Origin: Campylobacter sp. RM16192
GTDB lineage: Bacteria; Campylobacterota; Campylobacteria; Campylobacterales; Campylobacteraceae
DNA: 64,000 bases
Direction: 5' to 3'
Assembly (NCBI RefSeq): GCF_004803855.2
Contig: NZ_CP012552.1
Span: 496,001 to 560,000 of the forward strand
Of this stretch, positions 27,357 through 36,770 are shown one piece after another. Position numbers and translations under genes: made by a program. The notes under the pieces were generated by a model. That model had not been told where the DNA came from and ran no database searches. It was given only the letters and a program-made list of their open reading frames with translations. The stretch's first letter is position 1. Every line of letters starts with the position of its first letter.

Positions 27357-27380
27357 TTTGGCTACTTAAAAGTAGCCAAA
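27357..27380 (+). terminator. Terminator of the cytochrome gene
   Basis: TTTGGCTACTT and AAGTAGCCAAA form an 11-bp inverted repeat right after the stop codon, followed by A-rich DNA. It may work in both directions. Confidence 0.7.
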
Positions 27381-27511
27381 AAATAATCCAGTTGTTTAAT
27401 TTTTATATATTAAAATAAGATTTCTTACTCAATTTTAGTAAACAATCAGTAACTTTTTGTAATCTATACCCTAAATTTCATATATTTTTAAGTTTAATTA
27501 ATGTTTTTTTG

Positions 27512-27520
27512 TGATATTAT
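27512..27520 (+). promoter_or_regulatory. Predicted extended -10 promoter of the porin gene
   Basis: TG-A-TATTAT forms an extended -10 element 34 bases before the ATG, after a T-rich run; AAGGAG precedes the start codon. Confidence 0.45.
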
Positions 27521-27554
27521 TACGAGGTATTTTAATTTTATTTAAGGAGTTCTT

Positions 27555-28847
27555 ATGAAATTAGCTAAAATTAGTCTAGCAACTCTAGTTGCTTTAGGTG
27601 CTTTTTCAACAGTTGCAAGTGCAACACCACTTGAAGAAGCTATTAAAAATGTAGATCTTTCAGGATTTGCAAGATATAGATATGACCACTTGAATAAAAA
27701 ATTTGCAGATTCTACAAAAGAAAACTCTGCTAGACATAGATTTACCATAAAAACAACATTTAAAGCTGCTTTAGATGATAATTTCTTTGGTGTTTTAGGC
27801 ATGAGATATAATGCCAATGATGGTTCAGGAAATTCTAAAGGATTTGATGACAAAGGGGAAGGTGATAAATCTGTAACAGATAAAACTTTCGAGGTTAGCG
27901 AGTTATATCTAGGATATAAAGTCGGAGGTACTACTATAACAGCTGGTAAACAAACCATTGGTTCATTTTTTACAGATGATTTGATAGGTACTGGTCTAAA
28001 AGTTTTAAATAAAGATATTCAAGGATTAACTCTTGCAGCTGTTGCATTTGATGCACTTGAAGTAGGAGGAAATGGATGGGGTTTAAGTAATGGTCTTGGC
28101 GAATTAATTGCTGACAAATTAGACCTTGAAGGCAAAAACAAAGATGAAAAGATGGCTAATGTCAAGCAAGGCATAGTAAAAAATAACCTATATGGAGTAG
28201 GTGCTATGGGTTCTTATGATCCTGTAGACTTTAAATTATGGTATGCTAGTCTTACAAATATAGCAGATCTTATAGCTGCAGATATAGCTGTTGGTTTTGA
28301 AGTTAACGATGACATAAATTTTGGTTTGCAAGCTCAATATGGACACTCTAATGTAAAAAATAAAGGAAAAGAGTTTGTTAAAAAAGAGCTAGGTTCGGAT
28401 GTGTTGAGAGATACAAACTTATATACAGTTGAAGCTACAACTGGTCTTTTTGGTGCTGATCTAGCTCTTGGTTATGTAAACTGGAAAGTTAAAGATCATG
28501 GAGTAGGTTTTGTTACTATAGATGATCAAGCTGGCTTTAATTATGCGGGTGAGCAAACTTTTGATTATACTACTCTTGAAGGAAAAGGTAATTTCTTCTA
28601 TGCAAAACTTGGTTACGGCTTTGATAAGTTTGGTCTAGGTCTTGACTATGTAAAAGGAGATGTTAAGACAAAAGAAGCTGGCAAAGATGTTAAAGATAAA
28701 TCTACAGAGTATGTAGCAAGAGCTTCTTACAAATATAGTAAAAAATTAAACTTTGCAACTTGGTATTCAAAATTAACCAATAAAGACCATGATGGCGATA
28801 AAGAAAAGTCTAATCAGTTTAGATTTGAGGCTAAATACTCATTCTAA
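27555..28847 (+). CDS. porA: Major outer membrane porin (MOMP/PorA)
   Basis: This is the Campylobacter major outer-membrane porin, a trimeric beta-barrel channel and usually the most abundant surface protein. The 430 residues include a signal peptide cleaved after ASA and the mature start TPLEEAIKNVDLSGFARYRY. Alternating beta strands with extended loops continue to a C-terminal RFEAKYSF with the terminal Phe used for outer-membrane insertion. It is monocistronic, with a promoter in front and a terminator behind. Confidence 0.93.
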   Translation: MKLAKISLATLVALGAFSTVASATPLEEAIKNVDLSGFARYRYDHLNKKFADSTKENSARHRFTIKTTFKAALDDNFFGVLGMRYNANDGSGNSKGFDDKGEGDKSVTDKTFEVSELYLGYKVGGTTITAGKQTIGSFFTDDLIGTGLKVLNKDIQGLTLAAVAFDALEVGGNGWGLSNGLGELIADKLDLEGKNKDEKMANVKQGIVKNNLYGVGAMGSYDPVDFKLWYASLTNIADLIAADIAVGFEVNDDINFGLQAQYGHSNVKNKGKEFVKKELGSDVLRDTNLYTVEATTGLFGADLALGYVNWKVKDHGVGFVTIDDQAGFNYAGEQTFDYTTLEGKGNFFYAKLGYGFDKFGLGLDYVKGDVKTKEAGKDVKDKSTEYVARASYKYSKKLNFATWYSKLTNKDHDGDKEKSNQFRFEAKYSF

Positions 28848-28857
28848 TTATTATAAT

Positions 28858-28884
28858 ATTCTGGGCGATTTTTTCGCTCAGAAT
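28858..28884 (+). terminator. Terminator of porA
   Basis: ATTCTGGGCGA and TCGCTCAGAAT form an 11-bp stem with one G-U pair and a T-rich loop, just after the stop codon. Confidence 0.8.
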
Positions 28885-28943
28885 AAACTCCTAATATACA
28901 CAAATAAAATATAAAATTTAATTTAAAATAGTAAGAAGAAAAT

Positions 28944-28969
28944 GATAGAGCGAAAGCTTCCGCCCTATC
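28944..28969 (-). terminator. Terminator of dps
   Basis: On the minus strand GATAGGGCG pairs with CGCTCTATC (one G-U pair) about 12 bases after the dps stop. Confidence 0.65.
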
Positions 28970-28980
28970 TGAGTAAGAAA

Positions 28981-29412
28981 TTATGCAAGTGTTGCGTTAA
29001 GCATCCATATAGCTTTTTCATATTTTGCTATGTTGTCTTCAGCTATAGCTACAGTAGTGCTATCACCATCTGCAACTTCTGCAAGCTTTTTAAATTCTGC
29101 TAGAAGGTGCTGATACTCTGCTAAAATTCCCTTTAGAACTTCTATCGGAGTATAGCTGTCTTTACCCGCAGGTTTGATATGAGATAGTTTGTTTAGCTCT
29201 TCTGGTTTTGTTATGGCTTTTCCACCTAGTTGGATAGCTCTTTCTGCTACTTCATCAAAAAGTTCTGCCAATTCGTTATAGGCTTTTTCTGTGTATTCAT
29301 GAATGCTAAAAAATTGAATACCTTTAACATTCCAATGATAATCATGAAATTTGATAAATAACGCATGAGCGTCAGCCTGAATTTGGTTTAGTTGTTGAAT
29401 TACTTTTGACAT
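28981..29412 (-). CDS. dps: Dps/ferritin-like iron-storage and DNA-protection protein
   Basis: Dps forms a dodecamer that stores iron and limits hydroxyl-radical formation. The 143 residues have the ferroxidase ligands seen in Dps: His in [10 protein letters not shown] (residues about 22-31), the [21 protein letters not shown] segment (about 38-58), and a C-terminal helix with [14 protein letters not shown]. Length is normal. The gene is single, with GGAG upstream and a 180-base AT-rich region in front that may hold iron or peroxide control sites, though I saw no clear box. Confidence 0.93.
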   Translation of the reverse strand: MSKVIQQLNQIQADAHALFIKFHDYHWNVKGIQFFSIHEYTEKAYNELAELFDEVAERAIQLGGKAITKPEELNKLSHIKPAGKDSYTPIEVLKGILAEYQHLLAEFKKLAEVADGDSTTVAIAEDNIAKYEKAIWMLNATLA

Positions 29413-29593
29413 ATTGTCTCCTTTATTTAATTTTTATAGTGAAATTATAGCAAAGAAATCTTAAATAGAAATTATTTCTAAATAATAAAAATTATTGTTT
29501 AATATCTAATTATTAAATTATACAGTTTATTTGTTAATCAATGGACATTTAATATAGTATTTATTAATGAGATTTAGCATTAAATTTTAAAAA

Positions 29594-30817
29594 CTACTTT
29601 TGAAGCATAGTTTTTAAAATTCTTTTCCCCACCTCTACTCCTGGCTGGTCGTATGTATTTATGCCTAGCATTATTCCTGTGGCAGATGTTAAGAGTTCGT
29701 AATAATATATCAGGTATCCTGCATGCCATTCATCAAGTCTGTCTATGCTTATTAGATCCACACTTATTCCTTCTTGCATTAGAGCGTGAGTAGTAGCATC
29801 GCATTGAGCGTTTATTAGATCTGATAGTTTCAGATGATTTACGAAATTACATTCTTCAAGATGGCTTAAATTTAGATTTGGTGTAGTAGTTGTAGAGTCA
29901 TGATCTAAAATTTTTATAAAAGTAACGGTTTTGTCTTTTGTGCCATCCATTATAAGTTGCAAAAAGCTATGCTGATCTCTTGAACCAATTAACCCAACAG
30001 GTGTCAGTCCATATCTTTTAAAACCTTCTTTTTTTCCAAGGCTCTCAGCCCATAGCTGAACATACCAGTCATTAAATTCTAAAAATCTATCAGAGTAGCT
30101 AAAAATTACATTTATTTTTGCATTTTTATGTGTTGCATAGTGATATGCTTTATACATTAAAGTATTATCGTTCTCTTGCAAAAACTGCTTTTTGCATTCA
30201 ATTGCCCCATCAAGAAGAGCTTTGGTATCATATCCACAAAGCGTCAAAGGTACAAGTCCAATCGCACTTAATACGCTAAATCTACCGCCTACATTTTTAG
30301 GAATATTAAAAAAGACTATATTGTTTTCTTTTGCATAAGTTTCAAGCGGAGAACCTGGGTCTGTGATAATAAGAAAATTTTTATTTAAATTTCTAGGCTT
30401 AAAACGGTCAAGAATACATTTAAAAAGAGTAATAGTCTCTATCGTTGTACCTGATTTTGAGCTTATAATAAATAGAGTATCGTTAAATTTTAGCTTATCA
30501 AACATTTTTTCAAAGCTAAACGGATCAACATTGTCTAGAAAATATAGATCTTTACTATCAGGTTTTTTTCTTGATTCAAGTAGGCATTTTAAGGCCTTAA
30601 CTCCAAGAGAGCTTCCTCCGATTCCAACTAAAACTATATTTTTTATATCTTTAAAATTATCTTCAAACTTACTTATTGAGGCCAATATATCACCTCCTAG
30701 TTCCGGGAGATGATAATATCCTATGTCGCCACTTTCAAGCTCTTCGTTCATACGTTTTGCATACGATTTTATAGCCGATATTGGTGTTTTTTCAAAGAAT
30801 AGATTATTTTTTACCAT
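29594..30817 (-). CDS. pgi: Glucose-6-phosphate isomerase
   Basis: Pgi interconverts glucose-6-phosphate and fructose-6-phosphate. The 407 residues carry the sugar-phosphate segments IGGSSLGVKAL near residue 66 and SSKSGTTIET near residue 118, NVGGRFSVLSAIG near residue 175 and the C-terminal catalytic QPGVEVGK. It is a short-form enzyme as in other Campylobacter. The start overlaps the end of galU by 14 bases, so the two form an operon that feeds sugar nucleotide and surface polysaccharide synthesis, since Campylobacter does not generally use glucose as a carbon source. Confidence 0.95.
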   Translation of the reverse strand: MVKNNLFFEKTPISAIKSYAKRMNEELESGDIGYYHLPELGGDILASISKFEDNFKDIKNIVLVGIGGSSLGVKALKCLLESRKKPDSKDLYFLDNVDPFSFEKMFDKLKFNDTLFIISSKSGTTIETITLFKCILDRFKPRNLNKNFLIITDPGSPLETYAKENNIVFFNIPKNVGGRFSVLSAIGLVPLTLCGYDTKALLDGAIECKKQFLQENDNTLMYKAYHYATHKNAKINVIFSYSDRFLEFNDWYVQLWAESLGKKEGFKRYGLTPVGLIGSRDQHSFLQLIMDGTKDKTVTFIKILDHDSTTTTPNLNLSHLEECNFVNHLKLSDLINAQCDATTHALMQEGISVDLISIDRLDEWHAGYLIYYYELLTSATGIMLGINTYDQPGVEVGKRILKTMLQK

Positions 30818-31637
30818 CTTTATGAAGCTCGTAAAAGAAATTTGTAGCCTCTACAAATCCTGCAACACTTCCACAGTCAAAGCGTCTACCTTTAAATTTA
30901 TATGCCAACACCATACCATTTTTAGCCTGCTCTTTTAGCGCATCAGTTATTTGAACTTCTCCGTTTTTGCCGGGCTTTGTTTGCTCCAAAATTGAAAATA
31001 TATCAGGCGTCAGTATATATCTACCGATGATGGCTAAATTTGTAGGAGCCTCTTTGGCATCTGGTTTTTCGACCATGTCATCTACCATTATCAAATCATC
31101 TTCTATAAATCTTCCGCTTACTATACCATAGCTGCTAACTTGCTCTTTTGGTACCTCCATGACGGCTACTATGGAGCAACGATATTTCTCATAAATTCTA
31201 ACCATTTGAGTTAGAATACCAACTCCATTTTGATTTATGCATAGGTCGTCGGCTAAAACAACTCCAAAAGGCTCGTCTCTTACAAGGGTTTTGCCTGTAT
31301 GTATCGCATTTCCAAGCCCTCGCATGCTCTCTTGGCGAGTAAATGAAAATGTACATTTTGCCATCAAATCGCGAATTTCGGTTAGCAAATACTCTTTGTT
31401 TGTGCCTGAAATTTGGTGCTCAAGCTCGTAGCTGATATCAAAATAATCCTCCAGCGCCCGCTTGCCACGACCTGTGATAAAAGCCATATTTTTCATCCCA
31501 GCTTCTAGCGCCTCATCGACTCCATAGTGAATAAGCGGTTTTGTAAGTATCGGGAGCATCTCTTTTGGCAAGGATTTTGTCGCGGGTAAAAATCTGGTTC
31601 CATATCCGGCAGCCGGGAAAAGGCAAGTTTGTATCAT
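30804..31637 (-). CDS. galU: UTP-glucose-1-phosphate uridylyltransferase
   Basis: GalU makes UDP-glucose from UTP and glucose-1-phosphate. The 277 residues show the nucleotidyltransferase start (CLFPAAGYGTRFLPATKSLPKE split over residues 5-26), the uridine-binding LADDLC near residue 130, VEKPDAKEAPTNLAI near residue 195 and KGRRFDCGS near the end. It is read ahead of pgi with overlapping ends. A likely use is supply of UDP-glucose and UDP-galactose for lipooligosaccharide. Confidence 0.95.
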   Translation of the reverse strand: MIQTCLFPAAGYGTRFLPATKSLPKEMLPILTKPLIHYGVDEALEAGMKNMAFITGRGKRALEDYFDISYELEHQISGTNKEYLLTEIRDLMAKCTFSFTRQESMRGLGNAIHTGKTLVRDEPFGVVLADDLCINQNGVGILTQMVRIYEKYRCSIVAVMEVPKEQVSSYGIVSGRFIEDDLIMVDDMVEKPDAKEAPTNLAIIGRYILTPDIFSILEQTKPGKNGEVQITDALKEQAKNGMVLAYKFKGRRFDCGSVAGFVEATNFFYELHKDGKK

Positions 31638-31754
31638 AAATTTTCCTTTTTTAGATTATTTTAACTAAGCCTTACTAAATGCGAAATTAAGATGGTTAAA
31701 TTTGAGTGTAGTTTGCTAAAATTTTATAGACGTGAAGAGCGCGTAGAGTAGAGC

Positions 31755-31773
31755 AGAGGGATTAAATCCCTCT
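31755..31773 (-). terminator. Hairpin at the end of the heme/flavodoxin transcript
   Basis: AGAGGGATT and AATCCCTCT form an inverted repeat that overlaps the flavodoxin stop codon on the minus strand. The T-run after it is weak, so terminator function is only probable. Confidence 0.4.
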
Positions 31774-32274
31774 AAATGCAGTTTTTGCGTTTGCTATATC
31801 GCTTGCATCAGGATGGCTTGCCGCAGCTGCCCATCTTGCCTCACGTTCAGGAGTAATAGGATGAAGCGCTTTATCTCCAGCTTTTGCGGCCATTTCGCGC
31901 ATCTGCTCGATAAGTTTTGGATCAATCGCGCCTTGGCAGATAAATTCGCGCAAAATTTTATTGCCGTTTTGCTCTAAAATTTCTCTACCGACTTCAAGCA
32001 TTTTTGTTCCGTGTTCGCTTTCAGGTTCTGCTCCAAGAGTTATAAAAAGACCTACGTTTTTGTTTTTAATTTTTTCTTTCATATAGCGTTTAAAATGTGC
32101 GTCAGGGCCGCCTTTATCAACATAAAAGCCAACCGCCACGAAATCAAATTCGCTTAAATCATTAACGCATTCATCTTCAAAATTAACCGCTTTACAGCCG
32201 ATCTCTTCTGCTATGGCTTCGCCGACCTTGCGCGTATTTCCAGTTAGTGAGCTATAAACTACAATTTTTTTCAT
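31762..32274 (-). CDS. Flavodoxin-domain protein of the heme locus (HmuF-like role possible)
   Basis: This 170-residue protein has the FMN-binding phosphate loop SSLTGNTRKVGEAIAEEIG at residues 8-27 and the VGFYVDKGGPDAHF and LGAEPESEHG loops of flavodoxins. A charged C-terminal extension of about 40 residues (TPEREARWAAAASHPD) follows. It overlaps the end of the HutW/ChuW gene by 4 bases. Flavodoxins next to anaerobic heme-degradation radical SAM enzymes are known in other bacteria and may supply electrons to the SAM cluster. That role is inference from position. Confidence 0.75.
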   Translation of the reverse strand: MKKIVVYSSLTGNTRKVGEAIAEEIGCKAVNFEDECVNDLSEFDFVAVGFYVDKGGPDAHFKRYMKEKIKNKNVGLFITLGAEPESEHGTKMLEVGREILEQNGNKILREFICQGAIDPKLIEQMREMAAKAGDKALHPITPEREARWAAAASHPDASDIANAKTAFRGI

Positions 32275-33491
32275 TCAAAATCCTTTCTTGCTATCTTTGA
32301 TATTTCAGCCGCCATAGTATTTCCCCAAAATACTCCATCTATATTTAAGGTTGCACCATGATCGTTAACTTTCATATAGTTGTGTTTTTCACAAAGTTTT
32401 AGAAAATCTTTGATCTCTTCAATTGTGCTAGGTTTGATATATTGACTCATATCGCTAAATTTTACGTTAGGATATTGAAATAGGCTCATAAATTTGCCGA
32501 AATTTCTTTGTGTTTCATTTGTTTTTGTGATCATTTTGCGATCTTTATTCATTGCAAACATTGAGTAGTTACCAAGCCTGCCGCCTGCTCCAAATCCTAT
32601 AGGAAGAGTATCCTCTCCTTTGTGACCAAGACGAATATATTTATACTCATCTCTATTCTTTCTTGTTATTTTAGTATGCTCTAAAACCTCGTAATCTCCG
32701 CTATCAAGAAGAGAATTTGCAAAACCATGATGAAGTTCTTTGTCTGTTTCAAGACTGTAGTAGTCCGGTGAAATTTCTTTGGATAAAACCGAGCCAGGAC
32801 TAAACATTAACGAATAAAAGCTCACGCTATCTATTTTAAGCTCTTTTACTATTCTTGCATCTTCAAGCACTTCTTCTACGGTTTCACCAGGGTAGTTGTA
32901 TATAATATCTATGCAGACGAATTTATCAAAATTATCTCTTATTTGTTTTAGTCTCTTAAGTGCCTCTTCTTTGTCAAATACTCTATTTAGAAGTTTTCTA
33001 CCGTCATCTGAAAAGGTTTGCACTCCTATACTAAAGCGATTTACTCCAAGACTATCAAGTAGTTTGAGCTTCTTTGGACTTAGGTTGTGCAACGTGCTTT
33101 CAAGGCTAAATTCGCAAGTAGGAGAAATTTTAAAATTCTTATGTATGGCGTTTATTATCGGATCTAAATGCTTCTCCTTTAGCACTGTAGGAGTTCCGCC
33201 GCCAAAATATACAGATTCTATATTTTTGGCTTTCATATATGGAAATTTGCCGAATTTTTCAATTTCGCTTAGTAAAAATTCTGTATAAGTATCAAGCTCT
33301 CCTTCAAGTTTGCTTCTATTCATCGAGCAAAACGAACAGATATTATCGCAAAACGGTATATGAAAATATATCACACCGTCTTTGCGCTCAGGAGTGCCTT
33401 GTAAAAATTCAAAAAGCTCTTCCTCTGTTGCCGGAACAGGCTTGCTTCCGCCTCCTCCAGTATGATGTCCCTTTATACGTTCTTTAAACAT
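32271..33491 (-). CDS. Anaerobic heme-degradation radical SAM protein (HutW/ChuW family)
   Basis: This 406-residue radical SAM enzyme has the CxxxCxxC cluster motif in FCDNICSFC near residue 50 and the HemN-like sequence YFGGGTPTVL near residue 95, with SIGVQTFSDDGRKLLNR near residue 155. HemN-family members with this context (ChuW, HutW, HmuW) open the heme ring without oxygen and release iron; a coproporphyrinogen oxidase role is the alternative. The N-terminal HHTGGGGSKPVPATEEE segment and the position between tonB and a flavodoxin in a heme-uptake locus favour heme degradation. It starts 2 bases after the tonB stop on the minus strand. Confidence 0.82.
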   Translation of the reverse strand: MFKERIKGHHTGGGGSKPVPATEEELFEFLQGTPERKDGVIYFHIPFCDNICSFCSMNRSKLEGELDTYTEFLLSEIEKFGKFPYMKAKNIESVYFGGGTPTVLKEKHLDPIINAIHKNFKISPTCEFSLESTLHNLSPKKLKLLDSLGVNRFSIGVQTFSDDGRKLLNRVFDKEEALKRLKQIRDNFDKFVCIDIIYNYPGETVEEVLEDARIVKELKIDSVSFYSLMFSPGSVLSKEISPDYYSLETDKELHHGFANSLLDSGDYEVLEHTKITRKNRDEYKYIRLGHKGEDTLPIGFGAGGRLGNYSMFAMNKDRKMITKTNETQRNFGKFMSLFQYPNVKFSDMSQYIKPSTIEEIKDFLKLCEKHNYMKVNDHGATLNIDGVFWGNTMAAEISKIARKDFE

Positions 33492-33493
33492 AC

Positions 33494-34192
33494 TTAATCC
33501 TTTATCTTAAACTCATAAGGTTTTGTTATCACGCAGTGGCTAAGTTCTTTTAGAACCTTTATCTGCATATCTTTTGTAAGTCTTTCCGCCTCATCGTTAA
33601 AAATTTTATTTTTTCCTCTAACGCCGACAACTTTTATTTCATCGTTTATTATCTTAAAATCAACTTCCACGTAAAATGTCTCTTTAAGTCTAAGCATCAA
33701 AGCTTTTTTAGGATAATCTGCCCTAGGCTCTTTTAAAATCTTAAATCCTACATTTTCCTTGCAAAATCCCTCTTTGTTAATGACTTCCTTTTTTTTTACC
33801 GTAGGAGCTGTAACTTCTTTTACGGTAGCAACCTCTATAGGCTCTACCTTTGGCACTTCTACTACAGGTTCTTGCACAGGAATTTTCTTAGGATTTTTTG
33901 CGACTTTTTTTGGCTTAGGTTTTTTAATCTCCTTTGGCTTTTCTACCTTTACGATTTCGGGTTCTATTTTTACCTCTTTTATTTCAGGTTCCTTTATAGG
34001 CTCTTCAATAATAGGTTCAGGCACAATAGGCGGAGTAGGCTCTTTTGGCTCCTCTTTTACCTCTTTGACAAAATTTAATACAACCTTTGTTTGAACCTGC
34101 TCCTCTATCTTTTTTGAGAGAATTTCATCTGATTGAAGCGGTATAAATAGTATTGCTATATTTATAATCAAAGAAATAATAAAGTAGCGCAT
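33494..34192 (-). CDS. tonB: TonB energy-transducing protein
   Basis: This 232-residue protein has one N-terminal transmembrane helix. A long Pro-, Glu-, Lys- and Val-rich periplasm-spanning region follows (residues about 35-135, repeats of PEPIIEEP and KPKPKK type). The C-terminal TonB domain includes YPKKALMLRLKETFYVEVDF near residue 165. It would carry energy from ExbBD to the TonB-dependent receptors encoded upstream. It is placed between chuD and the HutW/ChuW gene in the same direction, with short gaps. Confidence 0.88.
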   Translation of the reverse strand: MRYFIISLIINIAILFIPLQSDEILSKKIEEQVQTKVVLNFVKEVKEEPKEPTPPIVPEPIIEEPIKEPEIKEVKIEPEIVKVEKPKEIKKPKPKKVAKNPKKIPVQEPVVEVPKVEPIEVATVKEVTAPTVKKKEVINKEGFCKENVGFKILKEPRADYPKKALMLRLKETFYVEVDFKIINDEIKVVGVRGKNKIFNDEAERLTKDMQIKVLKELSHCVITKPYEFKIKD

Positions 34193-34211
34193 AAATTTTA
34201 GCCCCTTTGTT

Positions 34212-35012
34212 TTACTTTGTCAATAAATTATAAAGATGCTCCACTCCATCTCCTATGCGAGGAGTCCCGCGAAGTAGAAGTGATGATGGAACTGTTATGA
34301 TCTTATTATTTTTGGCTGCGTTTGTCTTTGAAAGCGCAGGACTCGTCTTTAAGATATCGCTTCCATTTCCCATTCCGCCTATGATTACTATAAAATCAGG
34401 ATTTGAAGATAGTATAAACTCAGGCGAAACCACAGGCGTTGCACCCTCTAATCCGTCCGCTATATTTACCAATCCTAGTTTTTTTAGCATATCTCCTGGT
34501 AGTGTTGATGAGCTAAAAGTAGTAATAGGAGTTGAAGAGAAAAATGATACGACTTTTTTGCCTTTTAATCTTGGATCTTCAAAGCTTTTAAATTTAGCTT
34601 TTATATTGTTTATTACCTCTTTAGCTTTTTCCTCTTTGCCAGTTATTTTGCCTATCTCTTCAATATTACTATAGATTCCATCGACACTATCGGCTTTTAG
34701 AGTAAGTGTAGGGAGATTAAATTTTTTAAGGCTATCTTGTATATCTACCGAGTGAAAGCTAACTATTACAAGATCTGGTTTTATTTCGACTATCTTTTCT
34801 AAATTCGGCTTTGTGTATGTGCCTACGCTTTTTAGCTTTGAAGTCTTTTCTTCAGGCCAAATTTTTGACATAGAAAGAGTTGAAATAGCCGCTATTTGAT
34901 CTTCTGCCTCAAGCATATAAATGATCTCAACTACTGCAGGGTCAAGGACGACCAACTTTTTGGCATTTAAAAAACTTGCCAATATCGCTAAAATTAAAAA
35001 CAGTTTTTTCAT
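34212..35012 (-). CDS. chuD: Periplasmic heme/iron-binding protein of an ABC importer (ChuD-like)
   Basis: This 266-residue protein has a signal peptide (cleaved near LNAKK) and the class III periplasmic binding-protein fold of heme, siderophore and B12 carriers. Key segments are DPAVVEIIYMLEAEDQIAAIS, VGTYTKPNLEKIVEIKPDLV, and the late LLLRGTPRIGDGVEHLY. It lies one base after chuC in a chuB-chuC-chuD order. Context suggests heme as ligand; a siderophore cannot be excluded by sequence alone. Confidence 0.85.
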   Translation of the reverse strand: MKKLFLILAILASFLNAKKLVVLDPAVVEIIYMLEAEDQIAAISTLSMSKIWPEEKTSKLKSVGTYTKPNLEKIVEIKPDLVIVSFHSVDIQDSLKKFNLPTLTLKADSVDGIYSNIEEIGKITGKEEKAKEVINNIKAKFKSFEDPRLKGKKVVSFFSSTPITTFSSSTLPGDMLKKLGLVNIADGLEGATPVVSPEFILSSNPDFIVIIGGMGNGSDILKTSPALSKTNAAKNNKIITVPSSLLLRGTPRIGDGVEHLYNLLTK

Positions 35013-35013
35013 A

Positions 35014-35787
35014 TTAATCCTTTAATGCAATCACAAACGGATTGTCCTTATATTCGATAACATCGCAGTTTAGTCCATAAATTTCTTTTAAAATTTCCTT
35101 TGTATAAAGCTCTTTTGGACTACCTTTATATTTTACTTTCCCATCTTTTAGCATCAAAACTTCATTGCAAAACAAAGATGCCAAATTTAGATCGTGCAAA
35201 ACCATTATGGAGAGTAAATTTAGCTCTTTAGTAAGCTTAGTGCAGATTTTCATAATCTCTATGGCGTAGTTTAAATCAAGCGCCGATGTAGGCTCATCTA
35301 AAAGTAAAATTTTTGGCTCGCTTACAAGTGCACGCGCAAGTAAAACACGCTGAAATTCTCCCCCGCTAAGAGAGTGTGCGATACGCTTTGCAAAATGAGA
35401 GATGTCAAGTAGCTCCATAATCTGATTGACCTTTTGTCTATCTTCCTTGCTGTATCCTGAAAATTGGCTTTTAAGGTGAGAAAATCTTCCCATAAGTAAG
35501 ATATCTTCAACTAAAAGAGGCATGGATAGAACCGATTTTTGAGGTACAAAGCCAAGCGTTTTGGCAAGCTCTTTTAAAGAGTAGTCTTTAAGCGGTTTGT
35601 CAATTATTTTTACTATTCCGCTTTTTGGAGCGAGCACTCTTAGGATATTTTTTAAAAGAGTTGATTTACCACATCCGTTTGGTCCTAAAATGCCTATAAA
35701 TTCGCCATTTTTTGCATTTAGGCTTATGTCTTTTAATATCTCTTTTGTTCCATAGGTAAAATTTAAATTTTCAACAACTACACTCAT
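35014..35787 (-). CDS. chuC: ABC importer ATP-binding protein (ChuC-like)
   Basis: This is the ATPase of a heme/siderophore-type importer, 257 residues. Walker A (GPNGCGKST) lies near residue 35, the signature SLSGGEFQR near residue 142 and Walker B (LLLDEPTSALD) near residue 160, with the switch His in VLHDLN. It overlaps chuB by one base. Confidence 0.92.
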   Translation of the reverse strand: MSVVVENLNFTYGTKEILKDISLNAKNGEFIGILGPNGCGKSTLLKNILRVLAPKSGIVKIIDKPLKDYSLKELAKTLGFVPQKSVLSMPLLVEDILLMGRFSHLKSQFSGYSKEDRQKVNQIMELLDISHFAKRIAHSLSGGEFQRVLLARALVSEPKILLLDEPTSALDLNYAIEIMKICTKLTKELNLLSIMVLHDLNLASLFCNEVLMLKDGKVKYKGSPKELYTKEILKEIYGLNCDVIEYKDNPFVIALKD

Positions 35788-36770
35788 TAAACTATACCTT
35801 GCCTTGATTTAATAGCTAAAAACAAAAAGAACGGTGCTCCAAAAAACGCAGTTACAACTCCGATTGGGATTTCTACCGGATTTAGCACGCTTTTACCTAT
35901 AGTATCGCAAGCTAGTAGGAAAAATCCGCCAGCAAAGGCCGAAACAGGAATTAATACTACGTTGCTTGAAGTTCTTAATATCATCCTTAGAGTGTGCGGT
36001 ATGATTAGCCCCACAAAACCTATCATCCCTGTAAATGCGACTGAAAAACCAACGGCTAAGGATGAGACGATAAGCAGGTATTTCTTAGTCTTTTCTACGT
36101 CCACGCCAAGGCTTTGAGCCTCTTCATCTCCACTTAAAATAACGTTTAACTCAAATCTTTTCATGTAAAAATATGTCATTGAAAGAGCAAGAGGAGCTAC
36201 TATATATGCAATTCTTTGCCAAGTAGCACCGCTAAGATGTCCCATCATCCAAGCTACGATTCTAAAGCTATCTTCGCCTATTAGATATGTGGCAAATGAT
36301 GTAAAAGCGCCTAAAAATGATGAAAATGCTATGCCTATTATAAGTAGTGTGGCTATCGATTTTCCTCTTTTTGATAGCTTAAATATTACTAGAGACAGCA
36401 CAGCAGAGCTAAAAAATGCAAATACTCCATAGTATATGTCCGGCAGTTTTAAAAGATATGCTATAACGGCTCCAAATGTCGCACTTGCAGCTATTCCTAT
36501 GATATATGGATCTGCAAGCGGGTTTAAAAACACGCTTTGAACCACGACACCAGAGCTTGCTAGTAACATGCCTATTAAAATCGCCATAACAAGTCTAGGA
36601 AGCCTAAGCTCTAGCAAGATAGCCTGTTTGATCTCGTCTATCTCTTTTCCAAGGATTAAATTTGTAATATCATCGTAGCTTATATCGGCTCCGCCTATGC
36701 TTAGCGAGATGATGCAAAGAATAATAGTGAGTATCCCAAAAAGGATACTCATCTTGTTTTTAGTAAGCAT
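35787..36770 (-). CDS. chuB: ABC importer permease, FecCD family (ChuB-like)
   Basis: This 327-residue permease has nine or ten transmembrane helices and the FecCD/BtuC signatures (RLPRLVMAILIGMLLASSGV near residue 55; NPLADPYIIGI near residue 82; FVGLIIPHTLR near residue 248). It pairs with ChuC to move heme or ferric siderophore across the inner membrane. Its start overlaps the end of the TonB receptor gene by 11 bases, which ties receptor and importer into one transcript. Confidence 0.92.
   Translation of the reverse strand: MLTKNKMSILFGILTIILCIISLSIGGADISYDDITNLILGKEIDEIKQAILLELRLPRLVMAILIGMLLASSGVVVQSVFLNPLADPYIIGIAASATFGAVIAYLLKLPDIYYGVFAFFSSAVLSLVIFKLSKRGKSIATLLIIGIAFSSFLGAFTSFATYLIGEDSFRIVAWMMGHLSGATWQRIAYIVAPLALSMTYFYMKRFELNVILSGDEEAQSLGVDVEKTKKYLLIVSSLAVGFSVAFTGMIGFVGLIIPHTLRMILRTSSNVVLIPVSAFAGGFFLLACDTIGKSVLNPVEIPIGVVTAFFGAPFFLFLAIKSRQGIV

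Noticed and set aside
33759-34094. Plus-strand frame opposite tonB, rich in Gly, Ser, Thr and Phe
   Set aside because: It is the antisense of the Pro/Glu/Lys-rich TonB spacer, which makes long repetitive reverse frames; it has no ribosome binding site or family match.
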